Source of the DNA: an uncultured Clostridia bacterium
Lineage (GTDB): Bacteria; Bacillota; Clostridia; TANB77; CAG-508
Assembly (NCBI GenBank): GCA_947584125.1
Contig: CANPWI010000051.1
Span: forward strand, 1 to 9,639
Length of the DNA stretch: 9,639 nucleotides
Direction of reading: 5' to 3'
Shown here piece after piece: positions 1-6,636 of the stretch (positions are counted from its first letter, which is position 1; each line of letters starts with the position of its first letter). A program made the position numbers and the translations under genes. The notes under the pieces were generated by a model that was not told where the DNA came from, searched no databases, and saw only the letters and a program-made list of their open reading frames with translations.

Positions 1-978
1 AGCATTTACATTAGAAACAGTACCTTTATCTACAGTAATTGTTTTAGCAGTTTCTCCTTTATTTCCAAAAACTTTACATGAATAATTACTAAATCCGTAG
101 TCTAATAATTTTTGAGCTTCAGAAAAACGAATTTTAGTAGAAGGAGCTTTCATAATAACTGCAATTAATGATAAATCATCACGAGTAGCACTAGCAGAAA
201 GATTATATAATGCTAAAGATGTAGAACCTGTTTTTAAACCAGTAGCACCTTTATAATTTCTAATTAATTTATTAGTATTTACAAGTTCAGATTTGCCATC
301 TCTTAAACTATCCATATAAATTGTAGTATAATTAGTAATTTGAGGGTGATTTTGTAAAAGTTCTCGTGACATTAATGAAATATCATAGCTTGATGTTACA
401 TGACCATCTTCATCAATTCCGTGACAATTTTTAAAACAAGTATCATTCATTCCAAGTTCTTTTGCCTTAGCATTCATTTGTTGCACAAAACCTTCTTCAG
501 AACCACCTAAATATTCTGCCATTGCAACAACACAATCATTTGCACTTACTACACAGATTGCTTTTAGCATTTCATCTACAGTTAAAGTTTCTGTTGGGTC
601 TAACCAAATTTGAGAGCCTCCCATATTTGAAGCATTTTCTGAACAAGGAATTGGAGTATCTAATGTTATCCTACCACTATCTAAAGCTTCCATAATTAAA
701 AGTATACTCATAATTTTAGTAACACTTGCAGGTCTTAATTTTTCGTGAATATTATGCTCATATAAAATTTGACCTGTTGATTGTTCAATTAAAATTGCAC
801 TTCCAGATTCAAGTTTAAGGGAATTTTTTTCTTCTGGTTCAGAATTAGTATAAACAGTTTGTTCTAATAAATCTTGTTTTGACCATACGAAAGTTGCATC
901 CGAACTTGCAAAACAAATGCTAGTAAAAGATAATATAAATGTAATAAAAAAGGGCAAAATAAATTTAAAAATACGCAT
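1..978 (-). CDS. D-alanyl-D-alanine carboxypeptidase (PBP5/DacF-like), 3' end cut by window
   Basis: Serine-type penicillin-binding protein of the S11 peptidase family, which removes the terminal D-Ala from peptidoglycan pentapeptides outside the membrane. I translated 326 residues from ATG at 978; the frame is open to the left edge, so the C-terminus is missing. A signal peptide covers about residues 1-24 (basic start, hydrophobic core, Ala-type cleavage near CFA-SS). All three catalytic motifs are present: SVTK with nucleophile Ser85 and Lys88, SAN at 145-147, and KTG at 249-251. Sequence after about residue 300 looks like the start of the PBP5 C-terminal beta domain; any amphipathic anchor would lie outside the window. 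The ribosome site is a good GGAGGT at 985-990. It follows the VanW-domain gene by 57 bases on the same strand, so co-transcription is likely. Whether it is the vegetative (DacA-like) or sporulation (DacF/DacB-like) paralogue cannot be told from this sequence alone. Confidence 0.95.
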   Translation of the reverse strand, partial: MRIFKFILPFFITFILSFTSICFASSDATFVWSKQDLLEQTVYTNSEPEEKNSLKLESGSAILIEQSTGQILYEHNIHEKLRPASVTKIMSILLIMEALDSGRITLDTPIPCSENASNMGGSQIWLDPTETLTVDEMLKAICVVSANDCVVAMAEYLGGSEEGFVQQMNAKAKELGMNDTCFKNCHGIDEDGHVTSSYDISLMSRELLQNHPQITNYTTIYMDSLRDGKSELVNTNKLIRNYKGATGLKTGSTSLALYNLSASATRDDLSLIAVIMKAPSTKIRFSEAQKLLDYGFSNYSCKVFGNKGETAKTITVDKGTVSNVNA

Positions 979-1035
979 ATACTTACCTCCAATAGTTAAT
1001 AAAATATATGCTACATTTTAATAAATAGAACAATA

Positions 1036-1662
1036 TTATTCTATTTTAACAATACGAATTGTTATAGCAGTGTCTTGATATTCAGCATATATTTTTACAG
1101 GAGTATTACTATTATTTTTAAATTTAAAATCCACACTAGGATAAGAAACTGTTGCATCTTTTCCTTTTTCAACATATTCAACAGGTTTACTATGAGGATG
1201 TCTTTCAATAACAGATAATACATTTGGAACTGCAAGTACAGCATTGTAAAGAGTAGTACTTATTTGACATACACCACCACCATAAGTTTGAACAGTATCT
1301 CCATCTTCATCAAAAGAATCAGCTGCTACATAGCCTTTTTCTTTTGTTGTATCTCCAAGTACATTCCAAAAAGAAAAGGTATCTCCACTGTTTATAACTG
1401 TACCATTTAAAATACTACAGCCAACAGATATATTTTTTTTACTATTTGTATATCTATGAACTAAGTTAGTAGAAAAAGATGAAATATCAGTTTCTTTTGG
1501 AGGAGTATTTTCAGTAGAAAGTTTATTTACACTATAATCTTCATTGCTTGAACTCTCAGTATTTGTATTAGAATTATTTTCATTATTATCTTTTTGATTA
1601 GAACAACCACTTAAAAAAAGTAATATTATAATAAATAGTATAAAAATTGTAGCTTTTTTCAT
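1036..1662 (-). CDS. VanW-domain lipoprotein, minimal form
   Basis: A 208-residue predicted lipoprotein. Residues 1-20 form a lipoprotein signal with lipobox LSGC and lipidated Cys20. A low-complexity Asn/Ser/Glu linker follows at about 22-60, then a VanW domain from about 62 to 204. Family signatures are clear: a GDTFSFWN block near 93-100, GGGVCQISTTLYN at 128-140 with Cys132, and RHPHS at 154-158, followed by a KDATVSYP stretch. The VanW domain occurs in some vancomycin-resistance clusters but is widespread in Clostridia outside them, and its biochemical role is not settled. No vanA/B/H/X-like gene is here, so resistance should not be inferred. Many clostridial homologues are longer, with extra peptidoglycan-binding or G5 domains; this one has only the VanW domain. 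The ATG at 1662 is preceded by GAGGT with about 5 bases between. The carboxypeptidase gene directly downstream suggests a cell-envelope role (inference). Confidence 0.9.
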   Translation of the reverse strand: MKKATIFILFIIILLFLSGCSNQKDNNENNSNTNTESSSNEDYSVNKLSTENTPPKETDISSFSTNLVHRYTNSKKNISVGCSILNGTVINSGDTFSFWNVLGDTTKEKGYVAADSFDEDGDTVQTYGGGVCQISTTLYNAVLAVPNVLSVIERHPHSKPVEYVEKGKDATVSYPSVDFKFKNNSNTPVKIYAEYQDTAITIRIVKIE

Positions 1663-1747
1663 AAATACCTCGCAAAATTAAATTTGTAATTAGTATTACA
1701 CAAAAAAAGATAAAAATACAGTGAACATAAAATTTACATAAAAAATA

Positions 1748-1775
1748 TTGACAAAATTCAAAAATATAGTATAAT
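1748..1775 (+). promoter_or_regulatory. SigA-type promoter for the small membrane protein
   Basis: The -35 box TTGACA (1748-1753) and -10 box TATAAT (1770-1775) are both perfect consensus, with a 16-base spacer. Transcription should begin near 1782. That lies on top of the upstream in-frame ATG at 1784, which supports translation starting at 1811 instead. Confidence 0.8.
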
Positions 1776-1810
1776 TAAATATAATGTTAAAAAAATGGGG
1801 AGTTAATTAT

Positions 1811-1972
1811 ATGGTAGCAAAAATATGGAAAAAAGTATGTTTTTTAATTTTAATAGTAGCTATTTTGTTTAATATAACAATAAAAATAGTAAAAAGAGTA
1901 CCATATATTAAACAATTACAGTCATCAGCACAATATGTTTATGATCAAGAAAATAAAAACAAAACAAATTAA
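1811..1972 (+). CDS. Small single-span membrane protein, unknown function
   Basis: A 53-residue protein I do not recognise. A short basic N-terminus (KIWKK) leads into one hydrophobic segment at about residues 9-26, then a basic stretch (KIVKRV) and a polar tail rich in Gln, Lys and Asn. That pattern fits a small single-pass inner-membrane protein with a short hydrophilic tail; topology is not certain, since both flanks are basic. An in-frame ATG at 1784 would add 9 residues, but it sits at the predicted transcription start and has no ribosome site. The ATG at 1811 has GGGGAG (1797-1802) 8 bases upstream, so I chose it. The gene has a perfect-consensus promoter and is divergent from the VanW gene. 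No hairpin follows it, and rpmE has its own promoter about 25 bases after its stop. The arrangement and promoter argue that it is real, but short length leaves some doubt. Confidence 0.6.
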   Translation: MVAKIWKKVCFLILIVAILFNITIKIVKRVPYIKQLQSSAQYVYDQENKNKTN

Positions 1973-1996
1973 TTTTTAATTATATTAACTTAAAAC

Positions 1997-2025
1997 TTGA
2001 AATTATTAAAAAATTGTGTTAAGAT
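1997..2025 (+). promoter_or_regulatory. SigA-type promoter for rpmE
   Basis: A -35 box TTGAAA (1997-2002) and -10 box TAAGAT (2020-2025), each one mismatch from consensus, are separated by the optimal 17 bases. They lie about 45 bases before the rpmE start. Predicted transcription start is near 2032. Confidence 0.65.
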
Positions 2026-2070
2026 ATTAAATGGAAAAAATATTTTTACTAAGAAAGAGGTGAAGACAAA

Positions 2071-2271
2071 ATGAAAGAAGGAATACATCCAGAGTTTACA
2101 GAAGCAACAATTACATGTGCTTGTGGTAATGTTATAAAAACAAAATCAACAAAAAAAGATATTAAAGTAGATGTTTGCTCAAATTGTCATCCATTATGGA
2201 CAGGAAATATTAAACAAAATACAACAGGTGGTAGAGCAGATAGATTCAAGAAAAAATATGGTATCCAATAA
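2071..2271 (+). CDS. rpmE: 50S ribosomal protein L31, zinc-binding type
   Basis: A 66-residue bacterial L31 (bL31), a structural protein of the large ribosomal subunit at the subunit interface. The four zinc-ligand cysteines of the C+ form are all present: Cys16 and Cys18 (CAC), and Cys36 and Cys39 (CSNC). Typical family features are the N-terminal KEGIHPEF block and the C-terminal segment that includes FKKKYG. Length matches the usual 65-70 residues. The ribosome site AGAGGTGA (2056-2063) sits 7 bases before the ATG. In Bacillus and others the zinc form is replaced under zinc starvation by a zinc-free paralogue controlled by Zur; no second copy is visible here. A hairpin and U-tract follow before pyrG. 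Confidence 0.97.
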   Translation: MKEGIHPEFTEATITCACGNVIKTKSTKKDIKVDVCSNCHPLWTGNIKQNTTGGRADRFKKKYGIQ

Positions 2272-2315
2272 TCAAGAGATATTACAAAAAAATAAGTATA
2301 GTGCTTATAAAAAGG

Positions 2316-2367
2316 ATAGATTAAAAAAAAACCAATTTTTAAGGGATTTTTCTTAATCTATTTTTTT
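2316..2367 (+). terminator. Weak intrinsic terminator or attenuator between rpmE and pyrG
   Basis: The arm ATAGATTAA (2316-2324) pairs perfectly with TTAATCTAT (2353-2361). After one A-C mismatch, five more A-T pairs extend the stem. A run of seven T follows from 2361 to 2367. The stem is almost all A-T, so it may be weak. The same left arm can also form an inner hairpin in which TTAAAAA pairs with TTTTTAA (about 2321-2342), so two mutually exclusive folds are possible. Confidence 0.5.
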
Positions 2368-2415
2368 ATATTATATTAAAAAATTTGTATTATAAAAAGA
2401 AAGAGTGGTAGTAAT

Positions 2416-4038
2416 ATGAAAACAAAGTATATATTTGTAACAGGTGGAGTAGTATCAGGATTAGGAAAAGGAATAACAGCATCATCATTAGGAAGATTAT
2501 TAAAAAATAGGGGATATAAAGTAACAATACAAAAATTTGATCCATACATAAATATTGACCCTGGAACAATGAGTCCTTATGAACATGGAGAAGTTTTTGT
2601 AACAGATGATGGAGCAGAAACAGATTTAGATTTAGGGCACTATGAAAGATTTATAGATGAAAGTTTAACTAAAAACTCTAGTATAACATCAGGTAAAATA
2701 TACCAAAGCGTTATAGAAAAAGAAAGAAGAGGAGATTATTTAGGAAAAACTGTACAAGTAATACCTCATATTACAAACGAAATTAAAGAAAAAATATATA
2801 GCTTTGAAGATAAAAACATAGATATTGTTATAACAGAATTAGGAGGAACAGTTGGAGATATAGAAGGATTAGCATTAATAGAAGCAATTCGTCAAGTAGG
2901 ATTAGAAAGACCAAAAGAAGATGTTTTATATATACATGTAACATTATTACCACATATTACAGGTTCAAACGAATTAAAATCAAAACCAACACAACATTCA
3001 GTAAAAGAACTACAATCATTTGGAATAAAACCAGATATATTAGTATGTCGTACTGAATATGAAATACCAAAAGATATGAGAAACAAAATTGCATTATTTT
3101 GTAATGTTAGACCAAATCAAGTAATTCAAAACATGACTGCAGATAACCTTTATGCAGTACCATTAATGCTTGAAAAAGAAGGATTAGCAGAAGTTGTTTG
3201 TGAGCAATTAAAACTTGATAACAATCAAGCCATGAATCAAGACTGGGAAAAAATGATAGAAAATATAAGAAACATTGATAAAAATAATAGAGTTAAAATT
3301 GCAATAGTTGGAAAGTATGTTAGATTAGAAGATTCATATTTATCAGTAGCAGAAAGTTTAAATCATGCAGGTTTTGAAAATAATGTAAAAATAGATATAA
3401 AATATATTGATTCAGAAAAAATAAATAAAGATACAGTAAAAGAGTTATTAAAAGATGTTGATGGAGTAGTTGTTCCAGGAGGATTTGGTAGTAGAGGAAT
3501 AAATGGAAAAATAGAAACAATAAAGTATGTAAGAGAGAATAAAATACCATTTTTGGGAATATGTTTAGGAATGCAGTTATCAGTTATAGAATTTGCAAAA
3601 AATGTTTTAAAGATTGATGATGTAGATTCAGCTGAATTTAACGAAAATACGAAAAATCCAGTTATACATATAATGGAAGAACAAATAAATATAGATAAAA
3701 AAGGTGGAACAATGAGACTGGGAGCATATCCATGTATCTTAAAAGAAGGAACACTTGCACAAAAATTATATAAAGAATCAGAAATATCTGAAAGACATAG
3801 ACATAGATATGAGTTTAATAATAAATATAAAAAACAATTAGAAGATTTTGGTATGATTTGTTCTGGAACATCACCAGATGGAAATTTAGTTGAAATTGTT
3901 GAATATAAAGAACATCCATATTTTATAGCAAGTCAATTTCATCCGGAATTTAAATCAAGACCTAATAGACCACACCCTTTATTTGTAGGATTGGTAAAAG
4001 CTTCTAAGGAAAGGAGGTATAAAAATGGGAAAGAGTAA
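2416..4038 (+). CDS. pyrG: CTP synthase (glutamine-hydrolysing)
   Basis: Converts UTP to CTP using ATP and glutamine, the last step of de novo pyrimidine nucleotide synthesis; cytosolic, active as a tetramer. The 540 residues match the usual length of about 530-550. The N-terminal synthetase domain (about 1-270) has the phosphate-binding SGLGKG (14-19), DPYINIDPG near 42-50, and the HGEVFVTDDGAETDLDLGH block at 57-75. The C-terminal class I glutamine amidotransferase domain (about 290-530) carries PGGFGSRG (354-361), the nucleophile Cys383 in GICLGMQ, and His509 and Glu511 in the FHPEF motif. The catalytic set therefore looks complete. The ribosome site (AAGAGTGG region, 2401-2408) is weak compared with neighbouring genes. 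The last 14 bases overlap the next gene, so the two are probably translated together. A hairpin lies upstream, but I do not see the GGGC-type start needed for CTP-sensing reiterative transcription as known in Bacillus pyrG. Confidence 0.98.
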   Translation: MKTKYIFVTGGVVSGLGKGITASSLGRLLKNRGYKVTIQKFDPYINIDPGTMSPYEHGEVFVTDDGAETDLDLGHYERFIDESLTKNSSITSGKIYQSVIEKERRGDYLGKTVQVIPHITNEIKEKIYSFEDKNIDIVITELGGTVGDIEGLALIEAIRQVGLERPKEDVLYIHVTLLPHITGSNELKSKPTQHSVKELQSFGIKPDILVCRTEYEIPKDMRNKIALFCNVRPNQVIQNMTADNLYAVPLMLEKEGLAEVVCEQLKLDNNQAMNQDWEKMIENIRNIDKNNRVKIAIVGKYVRLEDSYLSVAESLNHAGFENNVKIDIKYIDSEKINKDTVKELLKDVDGVVVPGGFGSRGINGKIETIKYVRENKIPFLGICLGMQLSVIEFAKNVLKIDDVDSAEFNENTKNPVIHIMEEQINIDKKGGTMRLGAYPCILKEGTLAQKLYKESEISERHRHRYEFNNKYKKQLEDFGMICSGTSPDGNLVEIVEYKEHPYFIASQFHPEFKSRPNRPHPLFVGLVKASKERRYKNGKE

Positions 4039-4252
4039 TATTATAAAAAAAGATACATATAATACTAGTGAGCCTATAGTAATTAACAATAAAAAAAGCA
4101 ATAATGACTTTAAAAACAAAATAAAATGTAATACAAAAAAATCTTCTAAAGTAGTAAAAGAAAAAGCTAAAGAAATAGCTGAAGAAATATTAAAGAAACA
4201 TGACGATGATACAAAGACAGAAATAGAAGAATTATTTCGTAAATATCGGTAA
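4025..4252 (+). CDS. Small basic protein of unknown function, translationally coupled to pyrG
   Basis: A 75-residue protein I do not recognise. The N-terminal half (about 1-38) is polar and rich in Lys and Asn, likely disordered. The C-terminal half (about 39-75) has alternating Lys/Glu with Ala, Ile and Leu, the pattern of one or two amphipathic helices ending in ELFRKYR. There is no signal peptide or membrane segment and only one cysteine. The ATG lies inside the pyrG reading frame (14-base overlap) and has a very good AAGGAGGT ribosome site about 6 bases upstream, stronger than that of pyrG itself. That spacing and overlap make this a real gene in a pyrG operon rather than a chance frame. 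No terminator is visible between its stop and the groESL promoter. Function unknown; the physical link suggests but does not prove a tie to nucleotide metabolism. Confidence 0.7.
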   Translation: MGKSNIIKKDTYNTSEPIVINNKKSNNDFKNKIKCNTKKSSKVVKEKAKEIAEEILKKHDDDTKTEIEELFRKYR

Positions 4253-4298
4253 TGAAAGATAATATTGTGAAAAATATGTGAATTTTATAAAAATACTA

Positions 4299-4325
4299 TT
4301 GACAATTTATAAAAATGGGTATAAA
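4299..4325 (+). promoter_or_regulatory. SigA-type promoter of groESL
   Basis: The -35 box TTGACA (4299-4304) is a perfect match. The best -10 is TATAAA (4320-4325) at a short 15-base spacing; a poorer TAAATT (4322-4327) gives 17 bases. Either -10 touches the left arm of the inverted repeat that follows, so a repressor bound there would block RNA polymerase. Confidence 0.7.
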
Positions 4326-4360
4326 TTATTAGCAGTCTAGAAAAGAGACTGCTAATAATT
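4324..4360 (+). promoter_or_regulatory. CIRCE-type operator (HrcA site), variant arms
   Basis: A perfect 14-bp inverted repeat (4324-4337 and 4347-4360) is separated by 9 bases. The core reads TTAGCAGTC, 9 bases, then GACTGCTAA (4329-4355). This has the exact architecture of CIRCE (consensus TTAGCACTC-N9-GAGTGCTAA), the operator of the heat-shock repressor HrcA, and lies at the usual place between the promoter and groES. Each arm differs from consensus at one position (C to G at arm position 7), and the change is mirrored in the other arm, so symmetry is kept. hrcA itself is not in the window. Confidence 0.88.
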
Positions 4361-4379
4361 ATTTAAGGAGGTAATTTTT

Positions 4380-4661
4380 ATGTTAAAACCATTACAAGAC
4401 AGAGTAGTGATTAAAATGATAGAAGGAGAAGAAACAACAAAAAGTGGAATAATTCTATCAGCATCAGCAAAAGAAAAACCACAAATAGCAGAAATAATTG
4501 CAGTTGGACCAGGTGGAAATGTAGATGGAAAAGAAATTAAAATGGAAGTTAAGAAAAACGATAAAGTAATTGTAAGCAAATATGCAGGTACTGAAGTAAA
4601 ATATGAAGGTGAAGAATATATTATAGTAAAACAATCTGATATTCTTGCAATTGTAGAATAA
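4380..4661 (+). CDS. groES: Co-chaperonin GroES (Hsp10)
   Basis: The heptameric lid of the GroEL chamber; it caps the folding cavity in an ATP-dependent cycle in the cytosol. The 93 residues match the family length of about 94-97. The protein opens with the typical PLQDRVVIK block. A mobile loop at about 16-33 contains the Ile-Ile-Leu triad (24-26) that docks on the GroEL apical domain. Further conserved stretches are VGPGG near 48 and KYAGTEVKYEGEEY near 67-80. The AAGGAGGT ribosome site (4365-4372) is 7 bases before the ATG. Transcription is from the promoter at 4299-4325 and is expected to be repressed through the CIRCE-like operator, so the operon should be heat-inducible. groEL follows after 20 bases. 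Confidence 0.98.
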   Translation: MLKPLQDRVVIKMIEGEETTKSGIILSASAKEKPQIAEIIAVGPGGNVDGKEIKMEVKKNDKVIVSKYAGTEVKYEGEEYIIVKQSDILAIVE

Positions 4662-4681
4662 AAATTAAGGAGGAATTTTTT

Positions 4682-6319
4682 ATGGCAAAGGAAATTAAAT
4701 TTGGCGAAGACGCTAGAAAAAAATTATTAGAAGGTGTAAATAAATTAGCAGATACTGTAAAGGTAACACTTGGACCAAAAGGTAGAAATGTTGTATTAGA
4801 TAAAAATTTTGGTGCACCACTTATTACAAATGATGGTGTTACAATAGCAAAAGAAATAGAACTTGATGATCCTTATGAAAATATGGGTGCAAGACTTGTT
4901 AAAGAGGTTTCAACAAAAACAAATGATGTAGCAGGAGATGGTACTACAACAGCAACAGTTTTAGCTCAAAAAATGATAAAAGAAGGAGTAAAAAATGTTG
5001 CAGCTGGAGGAGACCCAATGGCAATAAAAAGAGGAATGGATAAAGCTGTTAATAAAGCAGTAGAAGCATTAAAAGAAATTACATCAAAAGTAAATGGCAA
5101 AGAAGATATTGCAAGAGTTGCAAGTATATCTGCAAATAATGAAGAAGTTGGTAATTTAATAGCAGATGCTATGGAAAAAGTATCTAAAGATGGTGTTATA
5201 ACAATAGAAGAATCAAAAACATCATCAACTTATGTAGATGTAGTTGAAGGAATGCAATTTGATAAAGGATATGTATCTCCATATATGGTTACAGATACAG
5301 AAAAAATGGAAGCTATAATGGATAATCCATACATATTAATTACAGATAAAAAAATAAGCAATATTCAAGAAATATTACCATTGTTAGAAACATTAATGCA
5401 ATCATCAGGAAAACTTGTAATTATTGCTGATGATATAGAAAATGAAGCATTATCTACATTAATATTAAATAAATTAAGAGGAGTATTAAATGTAGTAGCA
5501 GTAAAAGCACCTGGATTTGGAGATAGAAGAAAAGAAATGCTAGAAGATATTGCAATTTTAACAGGTGGAGAGGTTATAACATCTGATTTAGGATTAGAAC
5601 TTAAAGATACAACAATTGAACAATTAGGTAAAGCTAAACAAGTTAAAATCCAAAAAGAAAATACAATAATTGTTGATGGAGCTGGAAGCAAAGAAAAAAT
5701 TGATGCTAGAATTAAACAAATAAAAACAGCACTTGATGAAACATCAAGCGAATATGATAAAGAAAAATTACAAGAAAGATTAGCTAAAATAGCAGGAGGA
5801 GTAGCTGTAATTCAAGTTGGTGCTGCAACAGAAATTGAAATGAAAGAGAAAAAATTAAGAATAGAAGATGCATTATCTGCAACAAAAGCAGCTGTAGAAG
5901 AAGGAATTGTAGCAGGTGGTGGAACAGCATATATTAATGTAATTCCAAAAGTAGAAGAAGTAGTTAATGAATTAAAAGATGATGAAAAATTAGGTGGAAA
6001 AATTGTTCTAAGAGCATTAGAAGAACCAGTAAGACAAATTGCTACAAATGCAGGACTTGAACCAGCAGTTATATTAGAAAAAGTAAAATCAAGCAAAGAA
6101 GGTATAGGATTTGATGCATTAAATGAAAAATATGTAGAAATGAAAAAAGAAGGTATTGTTGACCCTACAAAGGTTACAAGAAGCGCACTTCAAAATGCTG
6201 CATCTATTGCATCAATGGTACTTACAACTGAAAGTATAGTAACAGATAAAAAAGAAGAAAAATCTTGTAATTGTGGTGGGCATGATGCTATGCCACAAGG
6301 AATGGATGGAATGTATTAA
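4682..6319 (+). CDS. groEL: Chaperonin GroEL (Hsp60)
   Basis: The ATP-driven double-ring chaperonin that refolds proteins in the cytosol with GroES. The 545 residues match the normal length. Conserved nucleotide-site features are present: LGPKGRNVVLD (30-40), TNDGVTIAKEIEL with Asp51, DVAGDGTTTA with Asp86, and the ATPase aspartate Asp396 in RIEDAL (equivalent to the E. coli Asp52, Asp87 and Asp398). The GGGTA nucleotide-binding block lies near 414. The C-terminal tail is unusual: in place of a plain Gly-Gly-Met repeat it reads SCNCGGH followed by DAMPQGMDGMY, with two cysteines and a histidine. Ribosome site AAGGAGGA is well placed. It is the last gene of the groES-groEL operon and is closed by a strong terminator at 6328-6361. 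Confidence 0.99.
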   Translation: MAKEIKFGEDARKKLLEGVNKLADTVKVTLGPKGRNVVLDKNFGAPLITNDGVTIAKEIELDDPYENMGARLVKEVSTKTNDVAGDGTTTATVLAQKMIKEGVKNVAAGGDPMAIKRGMDKAVNKAVEALKEITSKVNGKEDIARVASISANNEEVGNLIADAMEKVSKDGVITIEESKTSSTYVDVVEGMQFDKGYVSPYMVTDTEKMEAIMDNPYILITDKKISNIQEILPLLETLMQSSGKLVIIADDIENEALSTLILNKLRGVLNVVAVKAPGFGDRRKEMLEDIAILTGGEVITSDLGLELKDTTIEQLGKAKQVKIQKENTIIVDGAGSKEKIDARIKQIKTALDETSSEYDKEKLQERLAKIAGGVAVIQVGAATEIEMKEKKLRIEDALSATKAAVEEGIVAGGGTAYINVIPKVEEVVNELKDDEKLGGKIVLRALEEPVRQIATNAGLEPAVILEKVKSSKEGIGFDALNEKYVEMKKEGIVDPTKVTRSALQNAASIASMVLTTESIVTDKKEEKSCNCGGHDAMPQGMDGMY

Positions 6320-6327
6320 AAAAGAGA

Positions 6328-6361
6328 AAAGCTCCGTTAAAACCGGAGCTTTGTTATTTTT
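6328..6361 (+). terminator. Intrinsic terminator of groESL, probably bidirectional
   Basis: A 9-bp perfect stem, AAAGCTCCG (6328-6336) with CGGAGCTTT (6344-6352), has a 7-base loop and is followed by GTTATTTTT. It begins 8 bases after the groEL stop. Read on the minus strand, the same stem is followed by TTCTCTTTTTT, so it can also end transcription of the convergent sspH gene, whose stop codon overlaps its edge. Confidence 0.92.
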
Positions 6362-6536
6362 ATAAATTTCTTTCATATAAATCTTTAATATAAACATCTT
6401 TTTCAATATTATTTTCTATAAAACCAACTCTTGCAATATTATCATTTATCTCTTGAATCCAAACAGGATTTTCCATATAAAAAACATCACATTTTTCCTT
6501 ATTATTTAAAATAGCATGTACTCTTTCAAAATCCAT
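6360..6536 (-). CDS. sspH: Small acid-soluble spore protein, H family
   Basis: A 58-residue protein matching the SspH family, minor spore-core proteins made in the forespore and needed at most mildly for spore outgrowth. The family pattern is clear: an N-terminal DFERVHAIL segment (R-A-K-E-I-L like in relatives), then the diagnostic PVWIQEI block near residues 25-31, an ARVGF segment that follows, and a final V-I-DLYE that corresponds to VPVSELQE. Length agrees with about 59 in Bacillus. A TTG at 6545 could extend it by three residues, but the AAAGGA ribosome site abuts that codon; it stands 9 bases before the ATG at 6536, so I chose the ATG. The gene is alone on the minus strand between groEL and the kinase. 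A forespore (SigG) promoter is expected upstream, but I could not pick one confidently in the AT-rich gap 6537-6661. It indicates an endospore former. Confidence 0.85.
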   Translation of the reverse strand: MDFERVHAILNNKEKCDVFYMENPVWIQEINDNIARVGFIENNIEKDVYIKDLYERNL

Positions 6537-6607
6537 AATAATCAATCCTTTTCTTTTAATATTTATAATAAGTATATACAGAAATATTAAAAAATATAAC
6601 CAATTAA

Positions 6608-6636
6608 TTGACTAAAATAAAATAAAGATATAAAAT
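6608..6636 (+). promoter_or_regulatory. SigA-type promoter for the nucleoside kinase gene
   Basis: A -35 box TTGACT (6608-6613) and -10 box TAAAAT (6631-6636), each one mismatch from consensus, lie 17 bases apart. The predicted start near 6643 leaves a leader of about 20 bases that holds the AAGGAGG ribosome site (6648-6654). The region is divergent with sspH. Confidence 0.65.

Noticed and set aside
1036..1662. Vancomycin resistance from the VanW domain
   Set aside because: No ligase, dehydrogenase or dipeptidase of a resistance cluster is nearby, and the domain is common in sensitive Clostridia.
1663..1747. Promoter for the vanW-carboxypeptidase pair on the minus strand
   Set aside because: Several AT-rich hexamers exist, but none has both boxes at acceptable spacing; no call made.
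2171..2356. 61-residue plus-strand frame overlapping rpmE
   Set aside because: It overlaps rpmE in another frame, lacks a ribosome site, and runs into the hairpin before pyrG.
2282..2367. Bacillus-type CTP-sensing reiterative transcription attenuator of pyrG
   Set aside because: The required GGGC-like transcript start and a matching pyrimidine tract in the stem are not visible.
3320..3550. Minus-strand frame inside pyrG
   Set aside because: Leu/Phe-rich shadow of the AT-rich coding strand, no ribosome site.
5365..6096. Two minus-strand open frames inside groEL
   Set aside because: Shadows of a highly conserved gene; low-complexity Ser/Pro/Ile-rich products with no ribosome sites.
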